DNA of 64,000 nt, from NCBI RefSeq assembly GCF_003386665.1, contig NZ_QTUB01000001.1:2232001-2296000 (forward strand), written 5' to 3'. How positions within the stretch are numbered: the first letter of the stretch is position 1; the number at the start of each line of letters is the position of its first letter. Shown in pieces: positions 51,732 through 59,995 of this stretch. Both the position numbers and the translations under genes were made by a program. The notes below the pieces were generated by a model. That model saw only the letters and a list, made by a program, of their open reading frames with translations, ran no database searches and had not been told where the DNA came from. Source of the DNA: Xenorhabdus cabanillasii (GTDB taxonomy: Bacteria > Pseudomonadota > Gammaproteobacteria > Enterobacterales > Enterobacteriaceae).

Positions 51732-51971
51732 ATGATGCGAATTGAGATACTTTTCGATAAGCGAGCTAATGTTTCTGAATCAGTCATGTCTGCGCTTGAA
51801 AATGAACTTAAAAAGAAAATACTACCTCAGTATCCAGATACGCGTTTTAGAATTGCCGCCAGCAGCAATACATCCGTAAAAGTGACAGGAAGTAAAAACA
51901 GTAGTGAACACAACCAAATGATGGAACTCATCCAAAGTGTCTGGGAGGATGATAGCTGGCTAACGGATTAG
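51732..51971 (+). CDS. DinI-like protein
   Basis: A 79-residue DinI-family protein: MRIEILFDKRANVSESVMSALENELKKKILPQYPDTRFRIAASSNTSVKVTG... SVWEDDSWL. The family folds as a two-helix sandwich, and DinI binds RecA filaments. The C-terminus of phage 186 Tum is DinI-like as well. ATG 51732 follows ACGGGAGAAA. Second gene of the LexA-box operon. Either modulation of RecA or antirepression is possible. Confidence 0.85.
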   Translation: MMRIEILFDKRANVSESVMSALENELKKKILPQYPDTRFRIAASSNTSVKVTGSKNSSEHNQMMELIQSVWEDDSWLTD

Positions 51972-52021
51972 ACTTAATAGATTGAATTATCGAACAAATA
52001 GCAAGCAATTTAAATAACATA

Positions 52022-52050
52022 AGGGCAGGGTCAATTCCTGCCTTTATGCT
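52022..52050 (+). terminator. Probable terminator after dinI-like gene
   Basis: Stem GGCAGG / CCTGCC (52024-52029 with 52037-52042) followed by TTTATGCTTTCTT. Moderate strength; it separates the SOS operon from the tail and lysis genes. Confidence 0.55.
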
Positions 52051-52195
52051 TTCTTAAAAAGATAAATATCCCGGCAGAGTTGTTCTTCATTTGTACTACT
52101 TCCCCGACAATGCCGTTTCATTGAGGTATTCCGCTGATTATTCGATCATAACTCTCCGATTTACTGACTGTTTTCTGCGAAGAAAAGGAGAGTGT

Positions 52196-52399
52196 ATGCA
52201 AATTATTGCACAACAAAATGAGACGGTTGATGCTTTGTGCTGGCGCCATTATGGCCGGACATTGGGTATGACGGAGCGTGTATTACTGGCCAATCCGGGA
52301 CTTGCTGATTTTGGCGCGATATTGCCTCATGGAACGAAAGTTGAAATGCCGGACTTTATGCCTGCGGCCAGCAAGCCCATGATCCAGCTTTGGGATTAA
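52196..52399 (+). CDS. Phage tail protein X (P2 gpX, LysM-like)
   Basis: About 67 residues from ATG 52196, behind AAGGAGAG. The sequence QNETVDALCWRHYGRT...VLLANPGLADFGAILPHGTKVEMP is the compact LysM-type fold of P2 gpX, a small tail-assembly protein. In P2, X precedes the holin and endolysin, as here. The longer frame to 52091 has no ribosome binding site or similarity. Confidence 0.92.
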   Translation: MQIIAQQNETVDALCWRHYGRTLGMTERVLLANPGLADFGAILPHGTKVEMPDFMPAASKPMIQLWD

Positions 52400-52408
52400 G
52401 GGGTATGA

Positions 52409-52672
52409 ATGGATAAATACAGCCATGCAACTTATGCCTGCGCCGGCACCACTGCTATTTTTTCCGGTCTTTCTTTATATGAGTGGAGTTTCCTGTTGGG
52501 GGCATTCGCCAGCATTGCTCTCGGTATTCTGACTTATCGTCTCAATCGTCGTGAGCAAATGAAACGCACTTTGATCTTAAAAGAAATTCTGGAAAATCTG
52601 GAGGTAGATCCTGCGTCAAAATCAGCCAGTATTGTTAGCGAGCTGATAAATCACGCACCAAAAGAGCTGTGA
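52409..52672 (+). CDS. Phage holin
   Basis: An 87-residue protein with two hydrophobic segments (YACAGTTAIFSGLSLYEW, about 9-26, and FLLGAFASIALGILTYRLN, about 28-46) and a charged C-terminal tail (RREQMKRTLILKEILENLE). This is a class II-like holin layout. It sits directly before the endolysin, overlapping it by 4 bp or ending close to it, in a standard lysis cassette. It would make the inner-membrane lesion that triggers lysis. Confidence 0.85.
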   Translation: MDKYSHATYACAGTTAIFSGLSLYEWSFLLGAFASIALGILTYRLNRREQMKRTLILKEILENLEVDPASKSASIVSELINHAPKEL

Positions 52673-52677
52673 TATGT

Positions 52678-53217
52678 ATGCAGGATTTCAAAATCAAACT
52701 TAGCCGGTTGCTTATTGGTCTTATCATTGGTGGTGCCAGTTCTTCCGTCATTCTTTCTCAGTTCCTTGATGAGAAAGAGGGTAATCGGCTTGCAGCCTAT
52801 CAGGATGCTGGTGGGGTTTGGACGATATGTCGGGGAGTGACGCGCATTGATGGTAAGGCGGTATATAAAGGAATGCAGTTGACCTCTGAACAATGTGAAG
52901 CCTTGAACCGGATTGAAGCTGATAAAGCGATTGATTGGGTAAAAAAGAATATCCACATTCCGCTGACTGAACCACAAATTGCAGGGATTGCCAGTTTTTG
53001 CCCGTATAACATTGGCCCCTCAAAGTGCTTTTCTTCCACATTTTATCGCAAGCTCAATGCCGGAGATAAAAAAGGTGCCTGTCAGGAGATCAAACGCTGG
53101 ATTTATGATGGAGGGCGTGATTGCCGAAAAACTAAAGGGCAGCCGAACGGCTGTTATGGACAGGTATTGAGGCGTGATCAGGAATCTGAACTGGCTTGTT
53201 GGGGACTGGAACAATGA
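52678..53217 (+). CDS. Phage endolysin (GH24 lysozyme) with N-terminal anchor
   Basis: Muramidase of about 179 residues. The likely start is ATG 52678; a GTG at 52669 is also in frame. The N-terminal hydrophobic stretch (LLIGLIIGGASSSVILSQFL) looks like a signal-arrest-release anchor. The catalytic triad of the family is visible in KEGNRLAAYQDAGGVWTICRGVT: Glu, then Asp, then Thr. It degrades peptidoglycan after holin action. Four later Cys residues are notable and may be structural. Confidence 0.9.
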   Translation: MQDFKIKLSRLLIGLIIGGASSSVILSQFLDEKEGNRLAAYQDAGGVWTICRGVTRIDGKAVYKGMQLTSEQCEALNRIEADKAIDWVKKNIHIPLTEPQIAGIASFCPYNIGPSKCFSSTFYRKLNAGDKKGACQEIKRWIYDGGRDCRKTKGQPNGCYGQVLRRDQESELACWGLEQ

Positions 53218-53714
53218 AGAAAATACCTTTAATTGTCACCCTTGTAATTGGAGGATGTCTTGGCTGGTGGGGACACCGTTCACTGTTTCTTGGTGAAGTG
53301 GCAAACTTGAAGCAGCAACATTCTGCTCAAATTGCTGTTATCTACCAGAAAACAAGCCAGGAAACATTATCTGCTATTCAACAAATGAAAGATGCACAGA
53401 ACAGGGTTGCCCAACTGGATGAATACTATTCTGGAAAATTAGCTCATGTTACTGAAAAAAATATCGCTTTGCGGGCTGATATTGCCGCTGGTCATCGCCG
53501 GGTGCAAATCGCCACCGCCAACCTTGCTACCTGTCAGCTCACCCAAAACCGAAATACCCGCTCCCGCAGCGTGGGCGATGGAACCCAGGTCGAACTCACT
53601 GCAAAAGCTGGACGCACTATTTACGATATCCGAGCCGGGATCATCAGCGACCAGGCCAAATTAGATTACCTGCAACAGTATGTCCGTGAAGTTGTCCGGC
53701 AATGTAAGTTCTAG
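53214..53714 (+). CDS. Rz-like i-spanin
   Basis: Inner-membrane spanin of about 166 residues from ATG 53214, which overlaps the endolysin stop. The N-terminal anchor is IPLIVTLVIGGCLGWWGHRSLF. It is followed by a long periplasmic coiled coil (LKQQHSAQIAVIYQKTSQETLSAIQQMKDAQNRVAQLDEYY...). With Rz1 it fuses the inner and outer membranes at lysis. Confidence 0.88.
   Translation: MKKIPLIVTLVIGGCLGWWGHRSLFLGEVANLKQQHSAQIAVIYQKTSQETLSAIQQMKDAQNRVAQLDEYYSGKLAHVTEKNIALRADIAAGHRRVQIATANLATCQLTQNRNTRSRSVGDGTQVELTAKAGRTIYDIRAGIISDQAKLDYLQQYVREVVRQCKF
53446..53664 (+). CDS. Rz1-like o-spanin lipoprotein nested in Rz
   Basis: A 72-residue frame entirely inside the Rz gene in another frame. It has a lipoprotein signal ending in LVIAGC (Cys about 20), then a Pro-rich mature part (PPPTLLPVSSPKTEIPAPAAW), the usual o-spanin features. 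The nested arrangement is that of lambda and P2 Rz/Rz1. Confidence 0.82.
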   Translation: MLLKKISLCGLILPLVIAGCKSPPPTLLPVSSPKTEIPAPAAWAMEPRSNSLQKLDALFTISEPGSSATRPN

Positions 53715-53891
53715 TCATTCTTGCATGACTTAACAGGACTTCCCCCTTGCATGACCCCTAAAAGCCTTTTTTCATTTTGGAAAATGGCTTTTATTTTATT
53801 GAGTTAATTTTATTTTTTCTGCTGTTTTGTATGTCTGTTCCTACAAGCCCGATTTAATGTTGTATCTGTTTTTTCATGGCATTCTTACGCC

Positions 53892-54527
53892 ATGAACACA
53901 CAACTCACTGAACTGATGCGCTTATTGCGCAACCTGATCCGAACAGGCGTCATTACCCAAGTGGATACCACAAGGGGCATGTGCCGGGTCGCGACAGGCA
54001 ACCTTGAAACCGATTGGCTGCACTGGCTGACATCCAGAGCGGGAAACTCCCGCACATGGTGGGCACCCAGTGTTGGTGAGCAGGTTTTATTACTGTCCAT
54101 AGGCGGCGAACTGACCACCGCCTTTGTATTGCCAGCAATTTTTTCAGATGAGTTTCCGGCACCATCAACATCTCCTGAAGCAACACATATTAAGTTTCCG
54201 GATGGTGCAGTGATGGAATATGAACCGCAATCAGGCGCATTGACTGTGACTGGTATCAAAACCGCGACAGTGACTGCATCGGATTCCGTTCATATAACTG
54301 CGCCGGAAATTACCTGTGTTGCCAGTACCAGGATCACGCTGGATACACCGGAAGTCATCTGTACGCAGCTAATGAGCACGGGGAATCTGATCGTGCGCAA
54401 CGGCGGCAAAATGACGGGCAATATTGAACACACCGGCGGCACATTCAGTTCCAACGGCGTGGTCGTGGATTCCCATAAACACACCGGTATCCGGTCAGGC
54501 GGTGACACATCAGGAGGCCCCGTATGA
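53892..54527 (+). CDS. Baseplate assembly protein V (P2 gpV, spike)
   Basis: A 211-residue tail-tip spike protein. An N-terminal OB-like domain (QVDTTRGMCRVATGNLETDWLHWL...GEQVLLLSIGG) leads to a beta-helical C-terminus. The end, ...SNGVVVDSHKHTGIRSGGDTSGGPV, contains the HxH-type metal-binding tip motif (SHKH) of P2 gpV. First gene of the baseplate operon; its stop overlaps the W start. Confidence 0.93.
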   Translation: MNTQLTELMRLLRNLIRTGVITQVDTTRGMCRVATGNLETDWLHWLTSRAGNSRTWWAPSVGEQVLLLSIGGELTTAFVLPAIFSDEFPAPSTSPEATHIKFPDGAVMEYEPQSGALTVTGIKTATVTASDSVHITAPEITCVASTRITLDTPEVICTQLMSTGNLIVRNGGKMTGNIEHTGGTFSSNGVVVDSHKHTGIRSGGDTSGGPV

Positions 54528-54874
54528 TGTATCTGGGTATGAACCGACAGACAGGCAGGGAGCTGACCGATCTGGATCATGTCCGGCAATCTGTCAGCGA
54601 TATTTTACTGACCCCTGTGGGTAGCCGTATTGCACGACGTACTTACGGCTCTTTGCTGCCTGAACTGATTGACTGGCCGCAGAATCCGGCGCTCAGGCTT
54701 CAGGTCATGGCAGCTAGTTATACCGCAATTAGCCGTTGGGAACCACGTGTGACGCTGACGTCAATCACGATGGAAACCCTACAGGATGGCAGAATGGTGG
54801 TGGATATCACAGGTACTTACCATCAATCTGCCAGAGAATTTTCACTTTCTATTCCGGTGAACCATTCCCGGTGA
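54524..54874 (+). CDS. Baseplate wedge protein W (P2 gpW)
   Basis: A 116-residue gp25-like baseplate wedge protein: DHVRQSVSDILLTPVGSRIARRTYGSLLPELIDWPQNP is the conserved lysozyme-like gp25 core with the EPR-type motif RWEPRV later. ATG 54524 overlaps the V stop (ATGA). Confidence 0.94.
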   Translation: MMYLGMNRQTGRELTDLDHVRQSVSDILLTPVGSRIARRTYGSLLPELIDWPQNPALRLQVMAASYTAISRWEPRVTLTSITMETLQDGRMVVDITGTYHQSAREFSLSIPVNHSR

Positions 54875-54896
54875 GGCTATTCCTGAGAGGTAAGGT

Positions 54897-55805
54897 ATGC
54901 CAACAATCGATTTAAGCCAGTTGCCACCACCGGATGTGGTTGAGCCACTGGATTACGAACAACTGTTAGAAGAGCGTAAAAGAGGGCTGATATCACTTTA
55001 TCCCGAAGAACAGCGGGATGCGATTGCACGAACCTTACAACTTGAATCCGAACCTTTGGTCAAGTTGCTGGAAGAGAACGTGTACCGCGAACTGCTCCTG
55101 CGCCAGCGAGTCAATGAAGCCGCACGCGCGGTAATGGTGGCTTATTCAACCGGCAGCGATCTGGATCAATTGGGTGCGAACAACAACGTATCCCGCATGG
55201 TTTTGCATCCTGCGGATAACTCCACCATACCGCCGACACCAGCTGCTATGGAGTCTGACAACGATTACCGTGTGCGGATTCCCCAGGCCTTTGAAGGTTT
55301 AAGCGTTGCAGGCCCTGTCGGTGCTTATGAATACCATGCGCGTAGTGCAGATGGCCGTGTTGCAGATGCTTCGGCTATCAGCCCGTCACCAGCCAACGTT
55401 ACGGTAACAATCATGTCCCGTGAAGACAAAGGCGTGGCATCCAAAGAACTGTTGGAAATCGTCGAAAAAGCTCTGAATGACGAAAACGTACGTCCGGTGG
55501 CAGATCGTTTGAAAGTCCAGTCAGCGAACATTGTGGAATATGAAATTGATGCAGTGTTGTACATCTTTCCGACACCAGAATCAGAGCCTATCCGTAAGGC
55601 GGCTGAGCAGAAACTGAAACACTATGTCGAAGCACAGCATCGTCTGGGGCGTGACATTCGTTTGTCAGCGATTTATGCCGCATTACATGTGGAAGGTGTC
55701 CAGCGTGTAGAACTGAAAGCCCCGCTGAAAGATGTCGTGCTGGATAAAACTCAGGCTTCTTACTGCACCAAGACCACATTGACGATGGGAGGTTCTGATG
55801 AGTGA
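54897..55805 (+). CDS. Baseplate protein J (P2 gpJ)
   Basis: A 302-residue baseplate J family protein. Family segments are SQLPPPDVVEPLDYEQLLEER (about 5-25), LLRQRVNEAARAVMVAYSTGSDLDQLGANN, and a C-terminal QHRLGRDIRLSAIYAALHVEGVQRVEL. It forms part of the wedge that links spike and fibres. AGAGGTAAG precedes the ATG, and it overlaps I by 8 bp. Confidence 0.94.
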   Translation: MPTIDLSQLPPPDVVEPLDYEQLLEERKRGLISLYPEEQRDAIARTLQLESEPLVKLLEENVYRELLLRQRVNEAARAVMVAYSTGSDLDQLGANNNVSRMVLHPADNSTIPPTPAAMESDNDYRVRIPQAFEGLSVAGPVGAYEYHARSADGRVADASAISPSPANVTVTIMSREDKGVASKELLEIVEKALNDENVRPVADRLKVQSANIVEYEIDAVLYIFPTPESEPIRKAAEQKLKHYVEAQHRLGRDIRLSAIYAALHVEGVQRVELKAPLKDVVLDKTQASYCTKTTLTMGGSDE

Positions 55806-56406
55806 TCGCCTTTTGCCGATGGGTTCAACCCAGTTAGAACTTGCAGCGGCTAAAGCTTGTGCAGAGTTGCAGAAGATCAAAGTGCCATTGCGGGAACTGT
55901 GGAACCCGGACACCTGTCCGGCATCGTTACTGCCTTATCTGGCATGGGCGTGGTCAGTGGATCGCTGGGACGAAAACTGGCCTGAGAACACCAAAAGGGA
56001 AGTGATCAAAGGCTCGTTGTTCCTGCACAAACACAAAGGAACGATTGGTGCGATTCGGCGGGTGGTTGAACCATTGGGTTATCTCATCCGTGTACGGGAA
56101 TGGTGGCAGACCAACGATGCTCCGGGCACCTTCCGGCTGGATATTGGTGTGCTGGATAATGGCATCACCCATGAAATGTTCGAAGAGCTGGAAAATTTGA
56201 TTTTCGATGCCAAGCCAGTGAGCCGACATTTGATTGGATTGGATATCAACCTGGATACGCGTGGTGAATATCACTATTCGGCAGCGACTTACAGCGGTGA
56301 CGAACTGACAGTTTATCCCTATTTCCCGAAAGAAGTAACAGTATCCGGCTCAGAAATTATGGGCGCGGGAGTACATATTATTGATGACATGAGGATTAGA
56401 CCATGA
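55798..56406 (+). CDS. Tail protein I (P2 gpI)
   Basis: A 202-residue P2 tail protein I. The conserved N-terminal block is ELWNPDTCPASLLPYLAWAWSVDRWDENWPE (about 36-66), followed by HKHKGTIGAIRRVVEPLGY (about 79-97). It adapts the fibre to the baseplate. Its start overlaps J and its stop overlaps H, so V-W-J-I-H is a tight translationally coupled operon. Confidence 0.94.
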   Translation: MSDRLLPMGSTQLELAAAKACAELQKIKVPLRELWNPDTCPASLLPYLAWAWSVDRWDENWPENTKREVIKGSLFLHKHKGTIGAIRRVVEPLGYLIRVREWWQTNDAPGTFRLDIGVLDNGITHEMFEELENLIFDAKPVSRHLIGLDINLDTRGEYHYSAATYSGDELTVYPYFPKEVTVSGSEIMGAGVHIIDDMRIRP

Positions 56407-59006
56407 GTACCAAATATTTTGCGCTGCTGACACAGTTGGGCGCAGATAAACTGGCAAATGCTGCGGCACTGGGTACTAAAATCGAAATTACCCATATGGC
56501 CGTTGGTGATGGTGGTGGCAGCCTGCCGACACCGGACACTAAACAAACTAAATTGATTAATGAAAAACGTCGTGCAGCGATTAATACGCTGAGCATCGAT
56601 CCGAAAAACACCAACCAAATCATCGCAGAACAGGTTATTCCTGAAAACGAAGGTGGCTGGTGGATCCGTGAAATCGGCCTGTTTGACAAAGATGGCATCC
56701 TGATTGCCGTGGGTAACTGTGCGGAAACCTACAAACCCCAATTGCAGGAAGGTTCTGGCCGTACCCAGACGATCCGTATGATCTTGATTGTCAGCAGCGC
56801 TGATGCGGTGACTTTGAAAGTTGATCCGTCTGTGATCCTGGCAACTCGCGAATATGTTGATGATTCCATTAAGAAACATGCGAACAGCCGTAATCATCCT
56901 GACGCGACACTGAAAGAAAAGGGATTTGTGATCCTGAGCAGTGCGGTGGATAGCAATAGTGAAACTCATGCAGCAACACCGAAATCGGTAAAAGCGGCTT
57001 ATGATTTGGCTAATGCGGCGAATAATAATGCGAATGGACGTGTTCCGTCTGGACGTAAAGTGAATGGTAAAGCTCTGTCGGCAGATATTTCATTGAATTC
57101 TGCGGATATTGGAGCGTATTCCAAAGGCGAGACCGATGCTAAGGTGAATGAAGCTAAGGCGCAGGCAAATACAGCTAATGATAATGCGAATTCACGTTTG
57201 GAAAAGAGCAAGAATGGTGCGGATATTCCCAACAAAGATGAATTTGTGAAAAACCTCGGTTTAACAGAAGCCAAAACCAAAGCGGAGGGGGCATTACCCC
57301 GCAGCGGGGGCGAAGTCACCGGGAACATCACGATTTCAACTGACAGTGAGATAGCCTGGCGCAGAAATACGGACATGGCTGCTATCGGTTTTAAAAATAC
57401 CGGCGATGGCGATCCCGACTCCTATATGTGGTTTAAAACCGCAGATAATGGCAACGAGTATTTCAAATGGCAGCATAGCCTCTCGGGGGGAGGAACCGCG
57501 GAATGGATGAGCCTGAAATCGGATAATCTCCGGGTTAAAGGGCACCCGGTTTATCATGAAGGCTATAAGCCAACGGCTGAGGCGATTCAGGCTGAGCCGC
57601 GTTTTAACACCACCATTGACCTGACCGGATTGAGCAGTGACCGCTACTACCCGGTATGGTGGCGCTTTCCATCAAATGATGGAGCGAATTCGTGGTTAAC
57701 GATTCATCGTTGGTATGCGGAAGATCAAGAAAAAGAGCCCTTTGGTAAAGGGGTAACTCACCTTGCTGGATTATCATTACAGATTGAAGGAGGAGATGTT
57801 CCTTGGGGAGGAGATGCTCGTTATCTGAATATTAAGCGTATTCATCAAAGTTACCGTAAGACGGTAAAAAATGTTCGTCATGGTATGATAAGTATTGCCA
57901 GACCGATCGAGGGCAAATATCCTCTCTATAGCGGGGCTAAATCCGGCGATATTGTCATATGTTATATGTATAGCGGCTGTTATTTACGCGGTGGACTAAC
58001 TTATCATATCACCAGTAATTTTGACGGTATTCATTATTCTCGTGAAGAAGGAGAAGTAGAAATATGGAAAGCTGAAAGTCCTAATGAATGGGAAATTAAA
58101 TGGATGGTGAAATCTTATACCATTGATGATCCACAGTTAGGGAAAGAATATGACGATACTGTTCTGCCTTATGCTCATGATTATGCTGAAACCATCAATT
58201 TGGCAAAGCATGCCTATCCTAAAACAGGCGGTAAAATCGAGGGGAAAGTGGAAGTTTCCAGTGATATAGAAGCGACTGGCTGGATTGGGGGTAAGGAACT
58301 TAGGGAGCGTAAATCTGACGGTAACTGGGTACGGGCATATAGCCCCCAGAATAAACCCACGGCAGAAGAGATCCAGGTTGAACCGCGCTTTAATACCACC
58401 ATTGACCTGACTGGCTTGAGCAGCGATCGTTATTATCCGTTATGGTGGCAGTTTCCTTCCAATTATTATGGAGCTAATCCGTGGTTAACTATTCACCGTA
58501 ATTATGCGGAAGATAGAGGGGATAAAAACCCGTTTGGGCAAGAAACACACCTTGCAGGTTTGTTATTGCAAATTGAAGGTGGAGATGTTCCATGGGGAGG
58601 GGATGCCCACTACCTGAATATTAAACGGATTAGCCAAACCTACCGTAAAACGGTCAAAAATATTTGCCATGGCATGATGTGCATAGCAAGACCTATTGAT
58701 GGGAAGTTTCCGCTTTTATATAATCTGAAATCTGGTGATATCACTGATTGTAAGGTTCTAAGTGGCTGTTATTTACGTGGCGGTTTGACCTATCATGTGA
58801 CAAGTAATTTTTCTAGTATCCATTATTCTCGTGAAGAAGGTGAAGTAGAAATAAGTCGTTGGTCAGATAGTCATGAGCTTAAGCAGGAAATTAAATGGAT
58901 GGTGAAGTCCTATGCCATTGATGACCCTTTGTTAGGAAAAGAGTACGATGATACGATATTTCCTTATTCACATGATATTATAGAACTCATTAAAAAATAT
59001 CGCTAA
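56403..59006 (+). CDS. Tail fibre protein H with exchangeable, duplicated C-terminus
   Basis: An 867-residue fibre. The N-terminal collar domain (MSTKYFALLTQLGADKLANAAALG...TKIEITHMAVGDGGG, about 1-150) docks to the baseplate. A repeat-rich shaft (about 190-285) carries the crossover-like site at residues 281-289 (KNLGL). The distal part has two copies of a domain of about 207 residues (about 390-596 and 653-865), each starting EPRFNTTIDLTGLSSDRYYP and including SGCYLRGGLTYH and SREEGEVEI. The tip should bind the receptor. Unlike typical fibres, no assembly chaperone follows on the same strand. Confidence 0.9.
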   Translation: MSTKYFALLTQLGADKLANAAALGTKIEITHMAVGDGGGSLPTPDTKQTKLINEKRRAAINTLSIDPKNTNQIIAEQVIPENEGGWWIREIGLFDKDGILIAVGNCAETYKPQLQEGSGRTQTIRMILIVSSADAVTLKVDPSVILATREYVDDSIKKHANSRNHPDATLKEKGFVILSSAVDSNSETHAATPKSVKAAYDLANAANNNANGRVPSGRKVNGKALSADISLNSADIGAYSKGETDAKVNEAKAQANTANDNANSRLEKSKNGADIPNKDEFVKNLGLTEAKTKAEGALPRSGGEVTGNITISTDSEIAWRRNTDMAAIGFKNTGDGDPDSYMWFKTADNGNEYFKWQHSLSGGGTAEWMSLKSDNLRVKGHPVYHEGYKPTAEAIQAEPRFNTTIDLTGLSSDRYYPVWWRFPSNDGANSWLTIHRWYAEDQEKEPFGKGVTHLAGLSLQIEGGDVPWGGDARYLNIKRIHQSYRKTVKNVRHGMISIARPIEGKYPLYSGAKSGDIVICYMYSGCYLRGGLTYHITSNFDGIHYSREEGEVEIWKAESPNEWEIKWMVKSYTIDDPQLGKEYDDTVLPYAHDYAETINLAKHAYPKTGGKIEGKVEVSSDIEATGWIGGKELRERKSDGNWVRAYSPQNKPTAEEIQVEPRFNTTIDLTGLSSDRYYPLWWQFPSNYYGANPWLTIHRNYAEDRGDKNPFGQETHLAGLLLQIEGGDVPWGGDAHYLNIKRISQTYRKTVKNICHGMMCIARPIDGKFPLLYNLKSGDITDCKVLSGCYLRGGLTYHVTSNFSSIHYSREEGEVEISRWSDSHELKQEIKWMVKSYAIDDPLLGKEYDDTIFPYSHDIIELIKKYR
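57244..57269 (+). repeat. Candidate DNA-invertase crossover site, left
   Basis: Within gene H: left half TTGTGAAAAACC, centre TC (57256-57257), right half GGTTTAACAGAA. By hand it matches the Mu gix consensus halves (TTATCCAAAACC and GGTTTACAGGAA) at 9 of 12 positions each. The central AACCTCGGTT (57252-57261) recurs inverted at 61077-61086. Confidence 0.68.
57569..59003 (+). repeat. Tandem duplication inside the fibre gene
   Basis: Two diverged direct copies (about 57569-58190 and 58358-59003) encode homologous domains of about 207 and 213 residues, joined by a linker of about 56 residues with a beta-rich shaft motif (YPKTGGKIEGKVEVSSDIEATGW). Protein identity looks high across the whole copies by eye. 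Confidence 0.85.
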
Positions 59007-59377
59007 AAAAATAGCTTAAAGGTTAATGGAAGCATGGATATATAGACTTAATGATACAATGGGGTAGAACAAACAATGGAAATAATAGCAGAATATCAGA
59101 TTAATGGCTAAAAAACCTAAATGTTTTATTGTCAAACCTACAATAAACTGCTTTAAATAGTAGTGATGATAAAATATTATCCATCAACATCAGATATAAT
59201 TTTGTGGCGATTGTGTTCCATAGAAACTTGGATTGTAATTGGGAATTAGTGATTTTTACTCTATTCAGAATAGTATAAAAGGATTTAAATTTAAAAAATA
59301 AATTAGTAAAAATAGATGTCTATTAGACAAATTTTTAGTTAATATAAATAATAACAGGGGCATAATGCCCCTGATTA
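59007..59377. other. AT-rich gap between opposing fibre genes
   Basis: 370 bp without a credible gene, between the ends of gene H (+) and the fibre-assembly gene (-). It would be the interior of the proposed invertible segment. No T-run hairpin is obvious. Confidence 0.5.
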
Positions 59378-59995
59378 TTACTCCGGTTTCTCGGGCCAGT
59401 CCAGTTTTTCAATATCTGAAATATCAAGATTAATCAATTTAACACTATAAATTTCCCATTCACGCAATAGTGAAGTTTCCTCTTTTGACGCCATATCAAG
59501 TCGGACTTTGCGTTCCAATTGAACAATTTTTTGTTCAGCTTCATGTAACAAAGATTGTTTTTGATTTTCTATTTTTTGTAAATCATACTTTTGTTTTTCA
59601 TTAAAATCTGTCACCCATTGTTGTCCATTCCATTTATCAAATGAAGTTTTGGGCTCTAATAGAGTCAGTTCAGAAGGTAATTCTCCAATTAATTGAATTT
59701 TATGAGATTGTTGGGTTTTAATATGGTAAGCAGTTTTTCCACGATAGTCTGGTACATTAATCCATGACTTTTCATCTTTACTGCGACAAACAGCAATATC
59801 AACCGAATCTGGTAATTCAGGTGCATCTAAATAAGCACCAGCAGATAAACCAACGCCAATAACTATGCGTTCCATATCTGCACAAATATATTCTCTGGTT
59901 TCTGTATTAGACCGATAAACCATTACCCAACCATTAGAAGTTGCAAAACCTTTTTCATCAAATTTTGGTATTTTAATATCTGTTGTATATTTCAT
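59378..59995 (-). CDS. Tail fibre assembly chaperone (Tfa family)
   Basis: A 205-residue Tfa-like protein. The central FDKWNGQQWVTDFNEKQKYDLQKIENQKQSLLHEAEQKI stretch (about 118-156), with the WDGxxWVTD-type motif and following helix, is the family hallmark. These proteins help fold the fibre encoded just upstream; here its ATG abuts the stop of the opposite-strand fibre, with the two overlapping by one base. Confidence 0.88.
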   Translation of the reverse strand: MKYTTDIKIPKFDEKGFATSNGWVMVYRSNTETREYICADMERIVIGVGLSAGAYLDAPELPDSVDIAVCRSKDEKSWINVPDYRGKTAYHIKTQQSHKIQLIGELPSELTLLEPKTSFDKWNGQQWVTDFNEKQKYDLQKIENQKQSLLHEAEQKIVQLERKVRLDMASKEETSLLREWEIYSVKLINLDISDIEKLDWPEKPE

